Origin: Heliomarina baculiformis
GTDB lineage: Bacteria; Pseudomonadota; Alphaproteobacteria; Rhodobacterales; Rhodobacteraceae
Direction: 5' to 3'
DNA length: 64,000 bases
Assembly (NCBI RefSeq): GCF_019966545.1
Contig: NZ_JAIMIC010000011.1
Location: 1 to 64,000 of the forward strand
Positions within the stretch are counted from its first letter, which is position 1, and every line of letters begins with the position of its first letter. Shown piece by piece: positions 17,727-27,142 of the stretch. A model generated the notes under the pieces. The model made no database searches, was not told the origin of the DNA, and saw only the letters and a list, made by a program, of their open reading frames with translations. The position numbers and the translations under genes are program-made.

Positions 17727-17822
17727 ATGGCCTGGAACAAACCGATCATCCGCGAAATCGAATGCGGTATGGAAATCAACATGTACGGACCCGACGCGGA
17801 CGACGACGGCGTACTGTTCTAA
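17727..17822 (+). CDS. pqqA: PQQ precursor peptide PqqA
   Basis: 31 residues, too short for routine gene calling but clear. The peptide begins MAWNKPIIREIECGMEI and has Glu16 and Tyr20 in the E-I-N-M-Y motif, the two residues that PqqE cross-links to build the PQQ skeleton. A GGAGGAG ribosome site lies about 8 bases upstream. The acidic tail (DADDDG) ends in VLF. pqqB starts 21 bases later on the same strand. It is the ribosomally made substrate for the PqqD-PqqE complex. Confidence 0.96.
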   Translation: MAWNKPIIREIECGMEINMYGPDADDDGVLF

Positions 17823-17843
17823 GACTGCCGCGCGGAGGGCCTG

Positions 17844-18740
17844 ATGGAATTCCGCGCGCGAATACTTGGGGCGGCCGCCGGAGGGGGGCTGCCGCAATGG
17901 AATTGCGGGTGTGAGAATTGTAATCTCGCCCGCGCTGGAAAGATCCCTTCGCAAACGCAGTCCTCGGTCGCCTTTACCGGCAGCGGAAAGGACTGGGCTG
18001 TTTTGAACGCATCACCGGATATCCGACAGCAATTTGCAGATTGTCCCGATCTGCATCCGACGGGATTGCGGACCCTCCCCCTGCATTCCGTACTGGTGAC
18101 CAATGGCGACATAGACCATGTCGCCGGGTTGTTGACACTGCGCGAAATGCAGCCTTTCAAGATATTCGCCACCAAGGGCATCCATGACGTGCTCGAGGAG
18201 AACCCGGTGTTCTCAGCTTTGAATAACTCTGTTGTCCGGCGTGAGACTGTCAGCCTCGACACGCCCGTCGAAATCGCACCGGGACTGATGGCCGAGCTGT
18301 TTGCCGTTCCCGGCAAGGTACCGCTCTATCTCGAAGGCGATGAGGTCGAGACCGATATGATGGGCGAACAGACCGTTGGCGTGCATCTCCGCGCCGGGGA
18401 AAAGGATGCCTTCTATATTCCGGGCTGCGCCCGCATGAACGACGACCTGCGCCAAAGGCTTGCCGGTGCGGCGCTGGTGATGTTTGACGGAACGCTCTGG
18501 GCGGATGATGAAATGGTACGCGCCGGTCTGGGACAAAAGACAGGCAAGCGGATGGGCCATATGTCCATGTCCGGGCCCGACGGCAGCATCGCCGCCTTCG
18601 ACGGGCTGAACGTCGGCAAACGCATATTCGTCCATATGAACAACACTAATCCGGTACTGCGCCCCGATTCAGAGGAACGCGCCAAGGCCGAAGCCGCCGG
18701 ATGGACCATTGGTCAGGATGGAATGGAGATCACGCCATGA
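17844..18740 (+). CDS. pqqB: PQQ biosynthesis protein PqqB
   Basis: 298 residues, typical length. Metallo-beta-lactamase-like fold; N-terminal ILGAAAGGGLPQWNCGCENC is diagnostic and includes the CxCxxC zinc site. Later NGDIDHVAGLL retains Asp/His ligands of the fold. PqqB is an iron-dependent hydroxylase acting on the processed Glu-Tyr intermediate. Its stop overlaps the pqqC start (ATGA). Confidence 0.96.
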   Translation: MEFRARILGAAAGGGLPQWNCGCENCNLARAGKIPSQTQSSVAFTGSGKDWAVLNASPDIRQQFADCPDLHPTGLRTLPLHSVLVTNGDIDHVAGLLTLREMQPFKIFATKGIHDVLEENPVFSALNNSVVRRETVSLDTPVEIAPGLMAELFAVPGKVPLYLEGDEVETDMMGEQTVGVHLRAGEKDAFYIPGCARMNDDLRQRLAGAALVMFDGTLWADDEMVRAGLGQKTGKRMGHMSMSGPDGSIAAFDGLNVGKRIFVHMNNTNPVLRPDSEERAKAEAAGWTIGQDGMEITP

Positions 18741-19495
18741 TACAGGCACCCGCCTCACGTGAGGAATTTGAATCCCGGCTCCGCCAGATCGGCGCCGAGC
18801 GCTACCACGACAAGCACCCGTTCCACCACATGCTGCACGGCGGGAAATGCAATCCCGATCAGGTGCGCGCCTGGGTCATCAACCGCTATTACTACCAGCA
18901 TTCGATCCCGATAAAGGACGCGGCCTTCATGTCCCGCGTCGAGGACCCGGATCTGCGACGTATCTGGCGCAAGCGCATCGAAGACCACGACGGGACCGAT
19001 GAAAACGAAGGCGGTATCCGCCGCTGGCTGCGACTGGCCAGCGCCGTGGGGCTTGACCGTGACTATGTCGCCTCGACCAAGGGCGTGCTGCCGGCCACCA
19101 AATTTGCCGTCGATGCCTATGTGCGTTTCGTTCGCGACAAGACCCTGCTCGAAGCGGTGGCGGCATCATTGACAGAACTCTTTGCGCCAAAGATCCATGC
19201 CGACCGGATCGAAGGCCTTCTGAAGAACTACGATTTCGCCGATGACAGTAGCCTCAGCTACTTCCGCAATCGCCTGAAAGAAGCGCCGCAGGACGTGGCC
19301 TTTGGCCTGTCATGGGTTCTGGATCACGCGGATACGGCGGAAAAGCAGGATCAGGCCGCAGCGGCGCTGATCTTCAAGACGGATGTACTCTGGTCGCAAC
19401 TTGATGCGCTCTACGGCGCCTATGTTGAACCGGGACGGATACCGCCGGGCGCATGGGTGCCTGGCGAAGGCATGGCACTGGCGCGGGCCTCATGA
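18737..19495 (+). CDS. pqqC: Pyrroloquinoline-quinone synthase PqqC
   Basis: 252 residues from the ATG at 18737, which overlaps the pqqB stop. Characteristic segments are YHDKHPFHHMLHGGKC, the helix NRYYYQHSIPIKDAAF and WRKRIEDHDG. PqqC is a cofactorless oxidase that closes the ring and performs the final eight-electron oxidation to PQQ. The active-site His and Tyr residues typical of the family are in these segments. Overlaps pqqD by 4 bases. Confidence 0.97.
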   Translation: MIQAPASREEFESRLRQIGAERYHDKHPFHHMLHGGKCNPDQVRAWVINRYYYQHSIPIKDAAFMSRVEDPDLRRIWRKRIEDHDGTDENEGGIRRWLRLASAVGLDRDYVASTKGVLPATKFAVDAYVRFVRDKTLLEAVAASLTELFAPKIHADRIEGLLKNYDFADDSSLSYFRNRLKEAPQDVAFGLSWVLDHADTAEKQDQAAAALIFKTDVLWSQLDALYGAYVEPGRIPPGAWVPGEGMALARAS

Positions 19496-19770
19496 TTGAC
19501 AGAGAAGACATACCCTTTCTGCCGCGTGGCGTTCGTCTGCATTTTGACAAGGTGCGCGACCAATGGGTGTTGCTGGCCCCGGAACGCGCCGTGACACTGG
19601 ATCAAGTCGGTCAGGCGATCCTGTCGGAACTCGACGGCATCAGATCATTCGGAACGATCACCGAGGATCTCGCCAGCCGCTACAACGCGCCCGCCGAGGA
19701 AATCGCAAAGGATACCGGCGGCTTTCTTGGCGCGCTGCTCGACCGCCGTTTTCTGGAGCTGCGCCGATGA
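19492..19770 (+). CDS. pqqD: PqqA-binding chaperone PqqD
   Basis: 92 residues from the ATG at 19492, coupled to pqqC by an ATGA overlap. It has the RiPP recognition element fold: PFLPRGVRLHFDKVRDQWVL, then LLAPERAVTLDQVGQAIL and a helical end. PqqD binds PqqA and presents it to PqqE. It is a separate gene here rather than fused to PqqC or PqqE. Overlaps pqqE by 4 bases. Confidence 0.95.
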   Translation: MIDREDIPFLPRGVRLHFDKVRDQWVLLAPERAVTLDQVGQAILSELDGIRSFGTITEDLASRYNAPAEEIAKDTGGFLGALLDRRFLELRR

Positions 19771-20876
19771 ACGCCCGTCCCCCCATTGCCATGCTGGCAG
19801 AGTTGACCCATCGCTGCCCCCTCTCCTGCCCCTACTGTTCCAATCCGATTGAACTGGCCCGGATCGACAGCGAGCTGGACACCGAAACGTGGAAGCGTGT
19901 CTTTCGCGAAGCGGCCGAGATCGGCGTCCTGCAACTTCATCTCTCGGGCGGCGAACCGGCAAGCCGCCGCGACCTGACCGAGCTTATCGCGGCCGCGCGC
20001 GAAGCCGGGCTTTACACCAACCTCATCACCTCGGGCATCGGTCTGACCGAACGCCGCCTGCACGAGCTGGACGAGGCCGGGCTGGATCACATCCAGCTTT
20101 CGCTACAGGGCACCGATGCGGCGATGGCCGACGACATTGGCGGCTACCGTGGCGGGTTTGACCGCAAGATGCAGGTGGCGGGCTGGATCAAGGAGATCGG
20201 CTTTCCCCTGACGCTGAACGCGGTCATGCACCGTCGCAACCTGCACCAGCTGCCCCGCTCGATCGAGCTCGCGGTCGAAATGGGTGCGCGCCGGATCGAG
20301 GTCGCCACTGTGCAGTTTCACGGCTGGGCGCTGAAAAACCGCGACACGCTGATGCCGACAATGGAACAGGCGCGGGAAACCGATGCCATCGTGACCGAGG
20401 CCCGCAAACGGCTGAAAGGCATGCTGGTGATCGACTACGTGCCCGCCGATTACCACTCGGACTATCCCAAACGCTGCATGGGCGGATGGGCGACCACAGG
20501 GCTGAACGTGACCCCGGATGGAGAGGTCCTTCCCTGTCACGCGGCCCAGACGATCCCGCATCTTCAATTCGACAATGTGCGGGAAAGTCACCTGCGCGAC
20601 ATCTGGTATGACGGTTCGGCATTCAACGCCTATCGCGGCACCGACTGGATGCAGGAACCCTGCCAAAGCTGCGACCGCAAGCTGAAGGATTTCGGCGGCT
20701 GCCGCTGTCAGGCCATGGCCATTGTCGGGGATGCGGCCGCCACCGATCCGGTCTGCATCAAGTCACCGCATCACGGGGCGCTGCAGCTACAGGCCGACGC
20801 CCATGCCCATAGCGACCGCAAAAATCTGGTGCACCGAACAGCCCCGGGAAAACCGATCCCGGAACCGGCGGAATAG
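19767..20876 (+). CDS. pqqE: Radical SAM enzyme PqqE
   Basis: 369 residues from the ATG at 19767. The radical SAM cluster motif CPLSCPYC supplies Cys17, Cys21 and Cys24; the SPASM region follows (CMGGWATT, LPCHAAQT, then CQSCDR and FGGCRCQAM) and binds two auxiliary iron-sulfur clusters. PqqE joins Glu and Tyr of PqqA with a carbon-carbon bond. The last gene of pqqABCDE; no pqqF or pqqG peptidase lies nearby. It ends 7 bases before the convergent soxG gene. Confidence 0.97.
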   Translation: MNARPPIAMLAELTHRCPLSCPYCSNPIELARIDSELDTETWKRVFREAAEIGVLQLHLSGGEPASRRDLTELIAAAREAGLYTNLITSGIGLTERRLHELDEAGLDHIQLSLQGTDAAMADDIGGYRGGFDRKMQVAGWIKEIGFPLTLNAVMHRRNLHQLPRSIELAVEMGARRIEVATVQFHGWALKNRDTLMPTMEQARETDAIVTEARKRLKGMLVIDYVPADYHSDYPKRCMGGWATTGLNVTPDGEVLPCHAAQTIPHLQFDNVRESHLRDIWYDGSAFNAYRGTDWMQEPCQSCDRKLKDFGGCRCQAMAIVGDAAATDPVCIKSPHHGALQLQADAHAHSDRKNLVHRTAPGKPIPEPAE

Positions 20877-20883
20877 GGTCGGA

Positions 20884-21441
20884 TCAGGCGGCTTCGGCCG
20901 CCAGTTCACGACACCCGGTATCCAGCAGCGCGAAAAGATGCGGGGCAAAGCTGTTCCAGACATCCATGCGAAAGCTGTTCTCACCGTCACGCCAGATCAG
21001 CACCGTGGCACCGTCGAAGACGGTCCGGCGACCGGTGCCAATCTCGATGGTGGCGATGTCGCGCGGACAACCCAGCGTGAGCAGTTCTGCCGCCCTAACC
21101 CCTTCGATCACAAAGCTGACCTCACGTGCCGAAATATCGACAAGCGCATGCGGCAGCTCGGCACAGGCCTTGGCGCAAGCCTCCTCGATCCCCGCCACGG
21201 CGCCGGTTTCGGTTTCCAGCTTCCATTCGTCGGGCCCAAGGCAGATCGCCTCGAGATTCCCGACCGACACCCGCTGACCGATCTTTTCCGGCAGGGTCAG
21301 GCCAAGCGCCGCGTCCAGCGGTGCAAGATCGCCACGGGCCCGCAGGGAAAGCCGACCGCACGGCGACGCCACACGCACCTGCGCCGCCGAGGTCTCAACC
21401 AGTGCGAAGGGATCGAAGGAAGAAATTGGAGCGTTCATCAT
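20884..21441 (-). CDS. soxG: Sarcosine oxidase gamma subunit
   Basis: 185 residues, a usual length for SoxG. It contains the family's LGPDEWKLET region and VDISAREVSFVIEG, similar to the folate-binding GcvT-like fold. Heterotetrameric sarcosine oxidase demethylates sarcosine to glycine with oxygen, passing the C1 unit to tetrahydrofolate or releasing formaldehyde. soxG is last in the soxBDAG operon, 10 bases after soxA. The C-terminal AAEAA codons form a GC hairpin on the DNA. Confidence 0.9.
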   Translation of the reverse strand: MMNAPISSFDPFALVETSAAQVRVASPCGRLSLRARGDLAPLDAALGLTLPEKIGQRVSVGNLEAICLGPDEWKLETETGAVAGIEEACAKACAELPHALVDISAREVSFVIEGVRAAELLTLGCPRDIATIEIGTGRRTVFDGATVLIWRDGENSFRMDVWNSFAPHLFALLDTGCRELAAEAA

Positions 21442-21451
21442 CGCCTCCGTT

Positions 21452-24442
21452 TCAGATTTTCAGACGGGCGTTTTCGGGATCGACAAAGATTGTCGAGGTG
21501 ATCTTGGCCGCGATGGTCCGGTCGGGCATCGGGATATAGACGGTATCGCCCATCCGGTTCTGCCCCCCCTGCACCAGCGCCAACGCAATCGGCTGGCCGA
21601 CCTCTTCGGACTCGTAGGAAGAAGTGACATGACCGACCATCGTCATCGGAATCTGCTGTTTCGGATCGAACACGATCTGCGCGCCCTCCTCCAGCTTCGA
21701 TCCGTCTTCGGTCAGCAGGCCCACGAACTGCTTGCGGCCTTCGGCAACAAGGTCAGGGCGGGCCAGACCGCGTTTGCCAACAAAGTCCGGCTTTTTCTTG
21801 CCCACAGCCCAGCCCATGCCGCAGTCATAGGGCGTAACCGTCCCGTCGGTGTCCTGACCGACGATGATATAACCCTTCTCCGCGCGCAGAACGTGCATTG
21901 TTTCCGTACCATAGGCCGTGATGCCATATTGCTGGCCCGCTTCCCAGAGAGTTTCCCACAGCTTGCGGCCCATCGGGGCAGGCACGTTGACCTCGAACCC
22001 GATCTCGCCGGTAAAGCTGACCCGGAACAGCCGTGCGGGCATACCGGCCACGGTGCATTCCACGCAGGACATATGCGGAAAGGCTTCTTCGGTCAGGGTC
22101 ACGCCCTCGACAAAGGGTTGCAGCAGCTTGGCCGCGTTGGGACCGTTCAGCGCGATGGTCGACCACTGCTCGGTCGTCGAGGTCAGCCAGACGTTAAGAT
22201 GGGGCCATTCGGTCTGAAGGTAGTCCTCCATCATGTTCAGAACCCGCGCCGCACCGCCCGTTGTGGTGGTGACATGGAAACGGTCTTCGGTCATGCGACC
22301 GATCACACCGTCATCGCGGATATAGCCGTCATCGCCCAGCAGCAGGCCATAGCGGCAGCGCCCCGGCGCCAGCTTGGTCCAGGGGTTCGTGTACATGCGG
22401 TTCATGAATTCGACCGCATCGGGGCCAACGACCTCGATCTTGCCAAGGGTCGAGGCATCGAAGATCCCGACGCTGGACCGGGTGGCCTTGCATTCGCGAC
22501 GCACGGCGGCATCCATATCCTCGCCCGGCTTGGGGAAATACCACGCACGCCGCCACTGGCCCACAGGTTCGAACACCGCGCCGTTTTCCTCGGCCCAGGC
22601 ATCAATCTGGGTTTTCCGCGTCAGTTCGAAATGCGCCCCGCGGTGATACCCCGCGAACGCCCCGAAGGAGGTCGGCGTGTAAGGCGGGCGGAAGGTGGTA
22701 AGTCCGACCTGCGGCTGCTTCTTGCCAAGCGCATCCGAGGCGATATTGAGCCCGTTGATATTGGACATCTTGCCCTGATCGGTGGCCATACCGTTGGTGG
22801 TATAGCGCTTCACATGCTCGATGGAACGCATGCCCTCGCGCACCGCCAGCCGCAGATCCTTGGCCGTCACATCGTTCTGGTAATCAACGAAAGCTTTCGC
22901 CTTGCCGGGGCTGCGATCCGTTGGCAGTTCCTTGTGCGAAACGCCGGTGCCCGTCCGGTCCGCTTCCACCGCATAGGCCACCGCATTGCGGGTAACGCCA
23001 AGCGCGTCTGCCACGGCGCGGCCCTTATCGGCCCCGTCCGTCAGCGCCGCCTCGATCCCCCAGAGACCCCGGCTGGCCCCGGCAATCACGCAGTCTTCAG
23101 GCGTGACATCAGGCAGGAAAGTCGTGCGGTCGTCGTCCCATGCCAGCTTGCCCTTGGTATGCGAGAACAGGTGCAGCGACGGCGTCCAGCCGCCGGACAT
23201 GAGCACGGCATCGCAAGCGATCTTTTCCCCTGCGCCGACCGTATCGCCGCTGACCGGATTCACCCGGATCGAGTTCACCCGCAGGCGCCCCGAGGTGGCC
23301 GTGGCGGTGTGCGACAGCTTTACCGGGATGCCCAGCGATTTCGCCTCGCTGACCAGCTCATCACGCACGCTGCCGCGCGTATCGACAATGGCCTGAACCT
23401 TGGCACCGGCGCGGTGCAGATCGAACGCCGCATACCATGCGGAATCGTGGCATGTCAGCACAACAGGACGCTTGCCGACCAAGACGCCGTAGCGGTTGAG
23501 ATAGGTCTGCGCCGACCCGGCCAGCATGACGCCGGGACGATCATTGCCGTGAAACACCAGCGGCTTTTCAAGCGCGCCCTGCGCCAGTACGACCTGCCGC
23601 GCCCGCACGCGCCACAGCCGTTCGCGCGGGGTGTCGGCGGGCAGCTCGGCCAGGTGATCGGTCAGTTTTTCGCACAGTCCGATCATGTTCTGGTGGTAAT
23701 AGCCAATCGCGGTGGTGCGCGTCATGATCCGCACGCCCATCTCGCGCAGCGCGGCCAGTTCCGACGCGAGCCAGTCCCAGGCAGGTTTGCCATCGATCCG
23801 CGCCTGCGGTTCGGACAAAAATGTGCCACCGGCCTCGGCGTTTTCATCGACGAGAACAACGCTGACGCCCTTTACGGCCGCTGCCCGAGCTGCCGCAAGA
23901 CCTGCGGGACCGGCACCCACGATCAACACGTCGCAATGCAGGTTGCGCGAGGCATAGGTATCGGGATCTTCCTCGGTCGGGCTGACGCCCAGACCCGCTG
24001 CCGCGCGAATGAAGGGTTCGTACACCTTGTCCCAAAAACTCTTGGGCCACATGAAGGTCTTGTAATAGAACCCGGCCGAAAACAGCATATAGGCCGCGTC
24101 ATTCACTGCGCCGACATCGAATTTCAGGCTCGGGTACTTGTTCTGCGAGCTGGTCTCAAGACCGTTCCAGATTTCCTGCACCGTCGCGCGGGTGTTCGGT
24201 TCGAACCGACCTGCCCCACGGCGGGTGCCGATCAGCGCGTTGGGTTCTTCGGACCCGGCAGCGACCGCCCCGCGGGGACGGTGATACTTGAACGAGCGAC
24301 CCATCAGGTGAACGCCGTTGGCCAGCAGGGCCGAGGCCACCGTGTCGCCCTTGAAACCGCGATAGGTGGCGCCGTCAAAGGTAAAGGTCACAGGCTGAGT
24401 GGAGTCGATACGGCCCCGGCCGGAAACGCGGTATTCGCTCAT
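21452..24442 (-). CDS. soxA: Sarcosine oxidase alpha subunit
   Basis: 996 residues. The order is a ferredoxin-like N-terminal domain (FDGATYRGFKGDTVASALLA, residues 23-42), a large FAD/NAD-binding domain with DVLIVGAGPAGLAAA near 175, and a C-terminal GcvT-type tetrahydrofolate domain (from about 610, WRRAWYFPKPGED onward). This is the standard SoxA plan. The start overlaps the soxD stop (ATGA at 24439-24442). The whole operon is compact, so all four subunits are made together. Confidence 0.97.
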   Translation of the reverse strand: MSEYRVSGRGRIDSTQPVTFTFDGATYRGFKGDTVASALLANGVHLMGRSFKYHRPRGAVAAGSEEPNALIGTRRGAGRFEPNTRATVQEIWNGLETSSQNKYPSLKFDVGAVNDAAYMLFSAGFYYKTFMWPKSFWDKVYEPFIRAAAGLGVSPTEEDPDTYASRNLHCDVLIVGAGPAGLAAARAAAVKGVSVVLVDENAEAGGTFLSEPQARIDGKPAWDWLASELAALREMGVRIMTRTTAIGYYHQNMIGLCEKLTDHLAELPADTPRERLWRVRARQVVLAQGALEKPLVFHGNDRPGVMLAGSAQTYLNRYGVLVGKRPVVLTCHDSAWYAAFDLHRAGAKVQAIVDTRGSVRDELVSEAKSLGIPVKLSHTATATSGRLRVNSIRVNPVSGDTVGAGEKIACDAVLMSGGWTPSLHLFSHTKGKLAWDDDRTTFLPDVTPEDCVIAGASRGLWGIEAALTDGADKGRAVADALGVTRNAVAYAVEADRTGTGVSHKELPTDRSPGKAKAFVDYQNDVTAKDLRLAVREGMRSIEHVKRYTTNGMATDQGKMSNINGLNIASDALGKKQPQVGLTTFRPPYTPTSFGAFAGYHRGAHFELTRKTQIDAWAEENGAVFEPVGQWRRAWYFPKPGEDMDAAVRRECKATRSSVGIFDASTLGKIEVVGPDAVEFMNRMYTNPWTKLAPGRCRYGLLLGDDGYIRDDGVIGRMTEDRFHVTTTTGGAARVLNMMEDYLQTEWPHLNVWLTSTTEQWSTIALNGPNAAKLLQPFVEGVTLTEEAFPHMSCVECTVAGMPARLFRVSFTGEIGFEVNVPAPMGRKLWETLWEAGQQYGITAYGTETMHVLRAEKGYIIVGQDTDGTVTPYDCGMGWAVGKKKPDFVGKRGLARPDLVAEGRKQFVGLLTEDGSKLEEGAQIVFDPKQQIPMTMVGHVTSSYESEEVGQPIALALVQGGQNRMGDTVYIPMPDRTIAAKITSTIFVDPENARLKI

Positions 24443-24741
24443 TTCACCTCTCCCGTCAGAGTCTCGAGATCCGGACGCGGCGCGCCCGCCTTGTAGGTGG
24501 TCAGGAAACGGTCGCTGACCGTATCGCGGACGGCGTTGAAGAACCGCCCGCAGCCATGCACGTGGCGCCAGCGTTCGTAATGCGGCCCCTTAACGTTGGA
24601 GCGTATGAACAGAAAGTTTTCCCATTCCTCGTCACTCTGCGCCGAGGGGTTTTCAGGCCGGACGACATGAGCCTGACCGGCATGGGCAAATTCGGCCTCG
24701 GGCAGGGTTTCTTCGCAATAGGGGCAATGGATCAGCAGCAT
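24439..24741 (-). CDS. soxD: Sarcosine oxidase delta subunit
   Basis: 100 residues beginning MLLIHCPYCEETLPEAEF; the CPYC pair with a later His region forms the zinc site of SoxD. The second half has WRHVHGCGRFFNAVRDT, also family-typical. It lies 12 bases after soxB and overlaps soxA by 4 bases. Confidence 0.95.
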   Translation of the reverse strand: MLLIHCPYCEETLPEAEFAHAGQAHVVRPENPSAQSDEEWENFLFIRSNVKGPHYERWRHVHGCGRFFNAVRDTVSDRFLTTYKAGAPRPDLETLTGEVK

Positions 24742-24753
24742 GGTCGGTAATCC

Positions 24754-26007
24754 TCAGTGCGCAACGGCGGCAGCGGCGGCTTCGTCGATCAGACGGCCGG
24801 TGCGGAAACGCTCAAGATTGAAAGGCGCATTGATCGGGTGCGGTTCATCCTTGGCAATGGTCCAGGCAAAGGTATGGGCCGCGCCCGGCGTGGCCTTGAA
24901 CCCACCCGTACCCCAACCGCAGTTGACGTAAAGGTTCTGAACCGGTGTCTTGCCAAGAATGGCAGACCGGTCAGGTGTCACATCCACAATACCGCCCCAT
25001 TTGCGCAGCATCCGCATGCGGTTGAAAATGGGGAAGATTTCCGTGATCGCCGCAACCGTGTGCTCGATCAGCGGAAGCCCCCCGCGCTGCGAATAGCTCG
25101 TGTATTGATCGGTGCCGGAGCCGATCACCAGCTCGCCCTTGTCGGACTGGCTGATATAGGCATGAACCGCGTTCGACATCACGACGCAGGGAAAGATCGG
25201 CTTGACCGGCTCGGACACCAGCGCCTGCAGCGGATAGCTTTCCAGCGGCAGACGCACGCCCGCGCTGTCCATCACGACCGAGGTATGCCCGGCGGCGGAT
25301 ACGGCGACCTTCTTGGCCTTGATGAAACCTTTCTCGGTTTCGACACCGGCCACCGATCCATCGACATTCCGGCGGATCGCCGTCACGGCACAGTTCTGAA
25401 TGATATCGACACCACGCGCGGCGGCCCCACGGGCATAGCCCCACGCGACCGCATCGTGACGCGCAGTCCCTGCCCGCTCCTGCAAGGCACCACCCATCAC
25501 AGGATACCGCGCCTTGTCCGAGATATTCAGCGGCGGGCAGTATTCCTTGCATTCTTCAGTTGTCAGCCAGCGGTTATCAACACCGTTCAACCGGTTTGCA
25601 TGGATATGCCGCTTGAAGCTTTGGACGTCATGCACGTTATGCGCCAGCATCAGCACGCCGCGGTTCGAGTACATGACGTTGTAGTTCAGCTCCTGACTCA
25701 GATCCTGCCAGAGATCGACCGCGTGATCGAACAGGCGCGCGCTCTCGTCATAGAGATAGTTCGACCGGATGATCGTCGTGTTCCGACCGGTGTTGCCGCC
25801 GCCAAGCCAGCCCTTGTCGATCACGGCGATATTGGTGATCCCGTGCTGAGTCGCGAGGTAATAGGCCGCACCCAGACCGTGCCCGCCTGCCCCGACGATG
25901 ATCACGTCATATTCGTTCTTGGGCTGGCTGTCGGGCCATTGCTCTGTCCATTTCTTGTGACCGGACATGGCATGTCGCAACAGATTGAGAGCATTGAAAC
26001 GAGTCAT
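24754..26007 (-). CDS. soxB: Sarcosine oxidase beta subunit
   Basis: 417 residues. N-terminal dinucleotide-binding motif VIIVGAGGHGLGAAYYLA (about 35-52) and GGGNTGRNTTIIRSNYL are the diagnostic FAD-binding parts of SoxB, which carries covalent FMN and the sarcosine-oxidising FAD. First gene of soxBDAG. Its promoter faces the GbdR-like regulator across about 100 bases. Confidence 0.97.
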   Translation of the reverse strand: MTRFNALNLLRHAMSGHKKWTEQWPDSQPKNEYDVIIVGAGGHGLGAAYYLATQHGITNIAVIDKGWLGGGNTGRNTTIIRSNYLYDESARLFDHAVDLWQDLSQELNYNVMYSNRGVLMLAHNVHDVQSFKRHIHANRLNGVDNRWLTTEECKEYCPPLNISDKARYPVMGGALQERAGTARHDAVAWGYARGAAARGVDIIQNCAVTAIRRNVDGSVAGVETEKGFIKAKKVAVSAAGHTSVVMDSAGVRLPLESYPLQALVSEPVKPIFPCVVMSNAVHAYISQSDKGELVIGSGTDQYTSYSQRGGLPLIEHTVAAITEIFPIFNRMRMLRKWGGIVDVTPDRSAILGKTPVQNLYVNCGWGTGGFKATPGAAHTFAWTIAKDEPHPINAPFNLERFRTGRLIDEAAAAAVAH

Positions 26008-26107
26008 CTGCGAGCCTGTTCTTGAGGGGAAGACTGAGAGAGCCTGCTACCGTTTTATGACATTCCCGCACTGGACATTTGCGTCTGTCCGAGTGAATAT
26101 TTGCGTC

Positions 26108-27142
26108 ATGCCAGAGGTTCGTACCAAGAAGCGGCTGAGTGTCGCCTTTCTCCTTGCCGATCGCTTTACGCTTTCGGCCTTTGCAAACTTTGTAGACGTG
26201 CTGCGCCTTGCCGCGGACGAGGCCGACCGCTCGCGTCCGATTCTCTGTGAATGGTCGGTTCTATCGGCGGATATGACCCCTGTTCCGTCGAGCTGCGGCG
26301 TCAAAGTGCAACCGGATACAAGGCTGCGACAGGCCGGTAACTACGACTACATCGTCGTCGTTGGCGGTCTGATCGGCGATCACAATACGCTCGCCGGGGA
26401 GGAACTGCGGTTTCTTCAGGAGCGGGCAGCAGAAGGCGTACCGGTTGTCGGATTATGCACCGGTGTTTTCACCCTTCGCGAGGCCGGGCTGCTTGAAGGC
26501 TACCGCTGTTGCGTTAGCTGGTTCCATCATCAGGACTTTCTGGACCGCTTCGAGAGCCAGCAATTGGTGTCCGACCAGATCTTCGTCGTGGATCGTGACC
26601 GGCTGACATGTTCCGGCGGGCATGGAGCCGCGCATCTCGCCGCCTTTCTCGTCGAGCGCCACATCGGGCAGTCTGCCGCCACGAAAAGCCTCAACATCAT
26701 GATGATCGACCGGGCGCTGAGCGGTGAGAAACCGCAGCCCGGTCAGCAATCCCTGCGCCAGCCCCGGGACGCACTCGTGAAAAAAGCGATCCTCAGGATG
26801 CAGCAGAATATTGAAACGCCGCTTTCGGTTTCGGATCTCGCCAAAGGGCTTGGCGTCGGACGGCGGTCGCTCGAACGGCGCTTCCAGAAGGATATGAACC
26901 TTGCCCCGTCGCGCATCTACCTCGAACTGCGGCTCGAGCGCGCGCTTTTGCAACTGCGCACGACGCAGGAAACTGTGACCGACATAGCCCTTGCGACGGG
27001 CTTTTGCGACGCGCCCCACCTCGCCCGCGCCCTGCGCGCCGGACGCGGACTTGGCCCGCAGGAATACCGGCGCGCGCAGGTGGGCACCATCACCGGCGAG
27101 GAACCCCCCGTTGGGGTCCTGATGCCATCAAACGCAATCTGA
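26108..27142 (+). CDS. GlxA/GbdR-type AraC-family transcriptional regulator
   Basis: 344 residues from the ATG at 26108, an ordinary length for the group; an in-frame ATG at 26057 is an alternative. The N-terminal half is a DJ-1/PfpI (class I glutamine amidotransferase-like) domain with nucleophile-like Cys117 in GLCTGVFTL; the C-terminal half (about 225-325) is an AraC double helix-turn-helix (LSVSDLAKGLGVGRRSLERR, TDIALATGFCDAPHLARAL). GbdR-type proteins sense glycine betaine derivatives and turn on sarcosine degradation. Divergent placement to soxBDAG supports the same job here. Confidence 0.87.
   Translation: MPEVRTKKRLSVAFLLADRFTLSAFANFVDVLRLAADEADRSRPILCEWSVLSADMTPVPSSCGVKVQPDTRLRQAGNYDYIVVVGGLIGDHNTLAGEELRFLQERAAEGVPVVGLCTGVFTLREAGLLEGYRCCVSWFHHQDFLDRFESQQLVSDQIFVVDRDRLTCSGGHGAAHLAAFLVERHIGQSAATKSLNIMMIDRALSGEKPQPGQQSLRQPRDALVKKAILRMQQNIETPLSVSDLAKGLGVGRRSLERRFQKDMNLAPSRIYLELRLERALLQLRTTQETVTDIALATGFCDAPHLARALRAGRGLGPQEYRRAQVGTITGEEPPVGVLMPSNAI

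Noticed and set aside
20887-20902. GGCGGC-TTCG-GCCGCC hairpin between pqqE and soxG as a terminator
   Set aside because: It lies in the last soxG codons (Ala-Glu-Ala-Ala) and has no T run on either side; it may still slow polymerase but I do not list it.
21629-24496. 955-residue open frame opposite soxA
   Set aside because: It mirrors the GC-rich codons of soxA on the other strand, has no family resemblance and no ribosome site.
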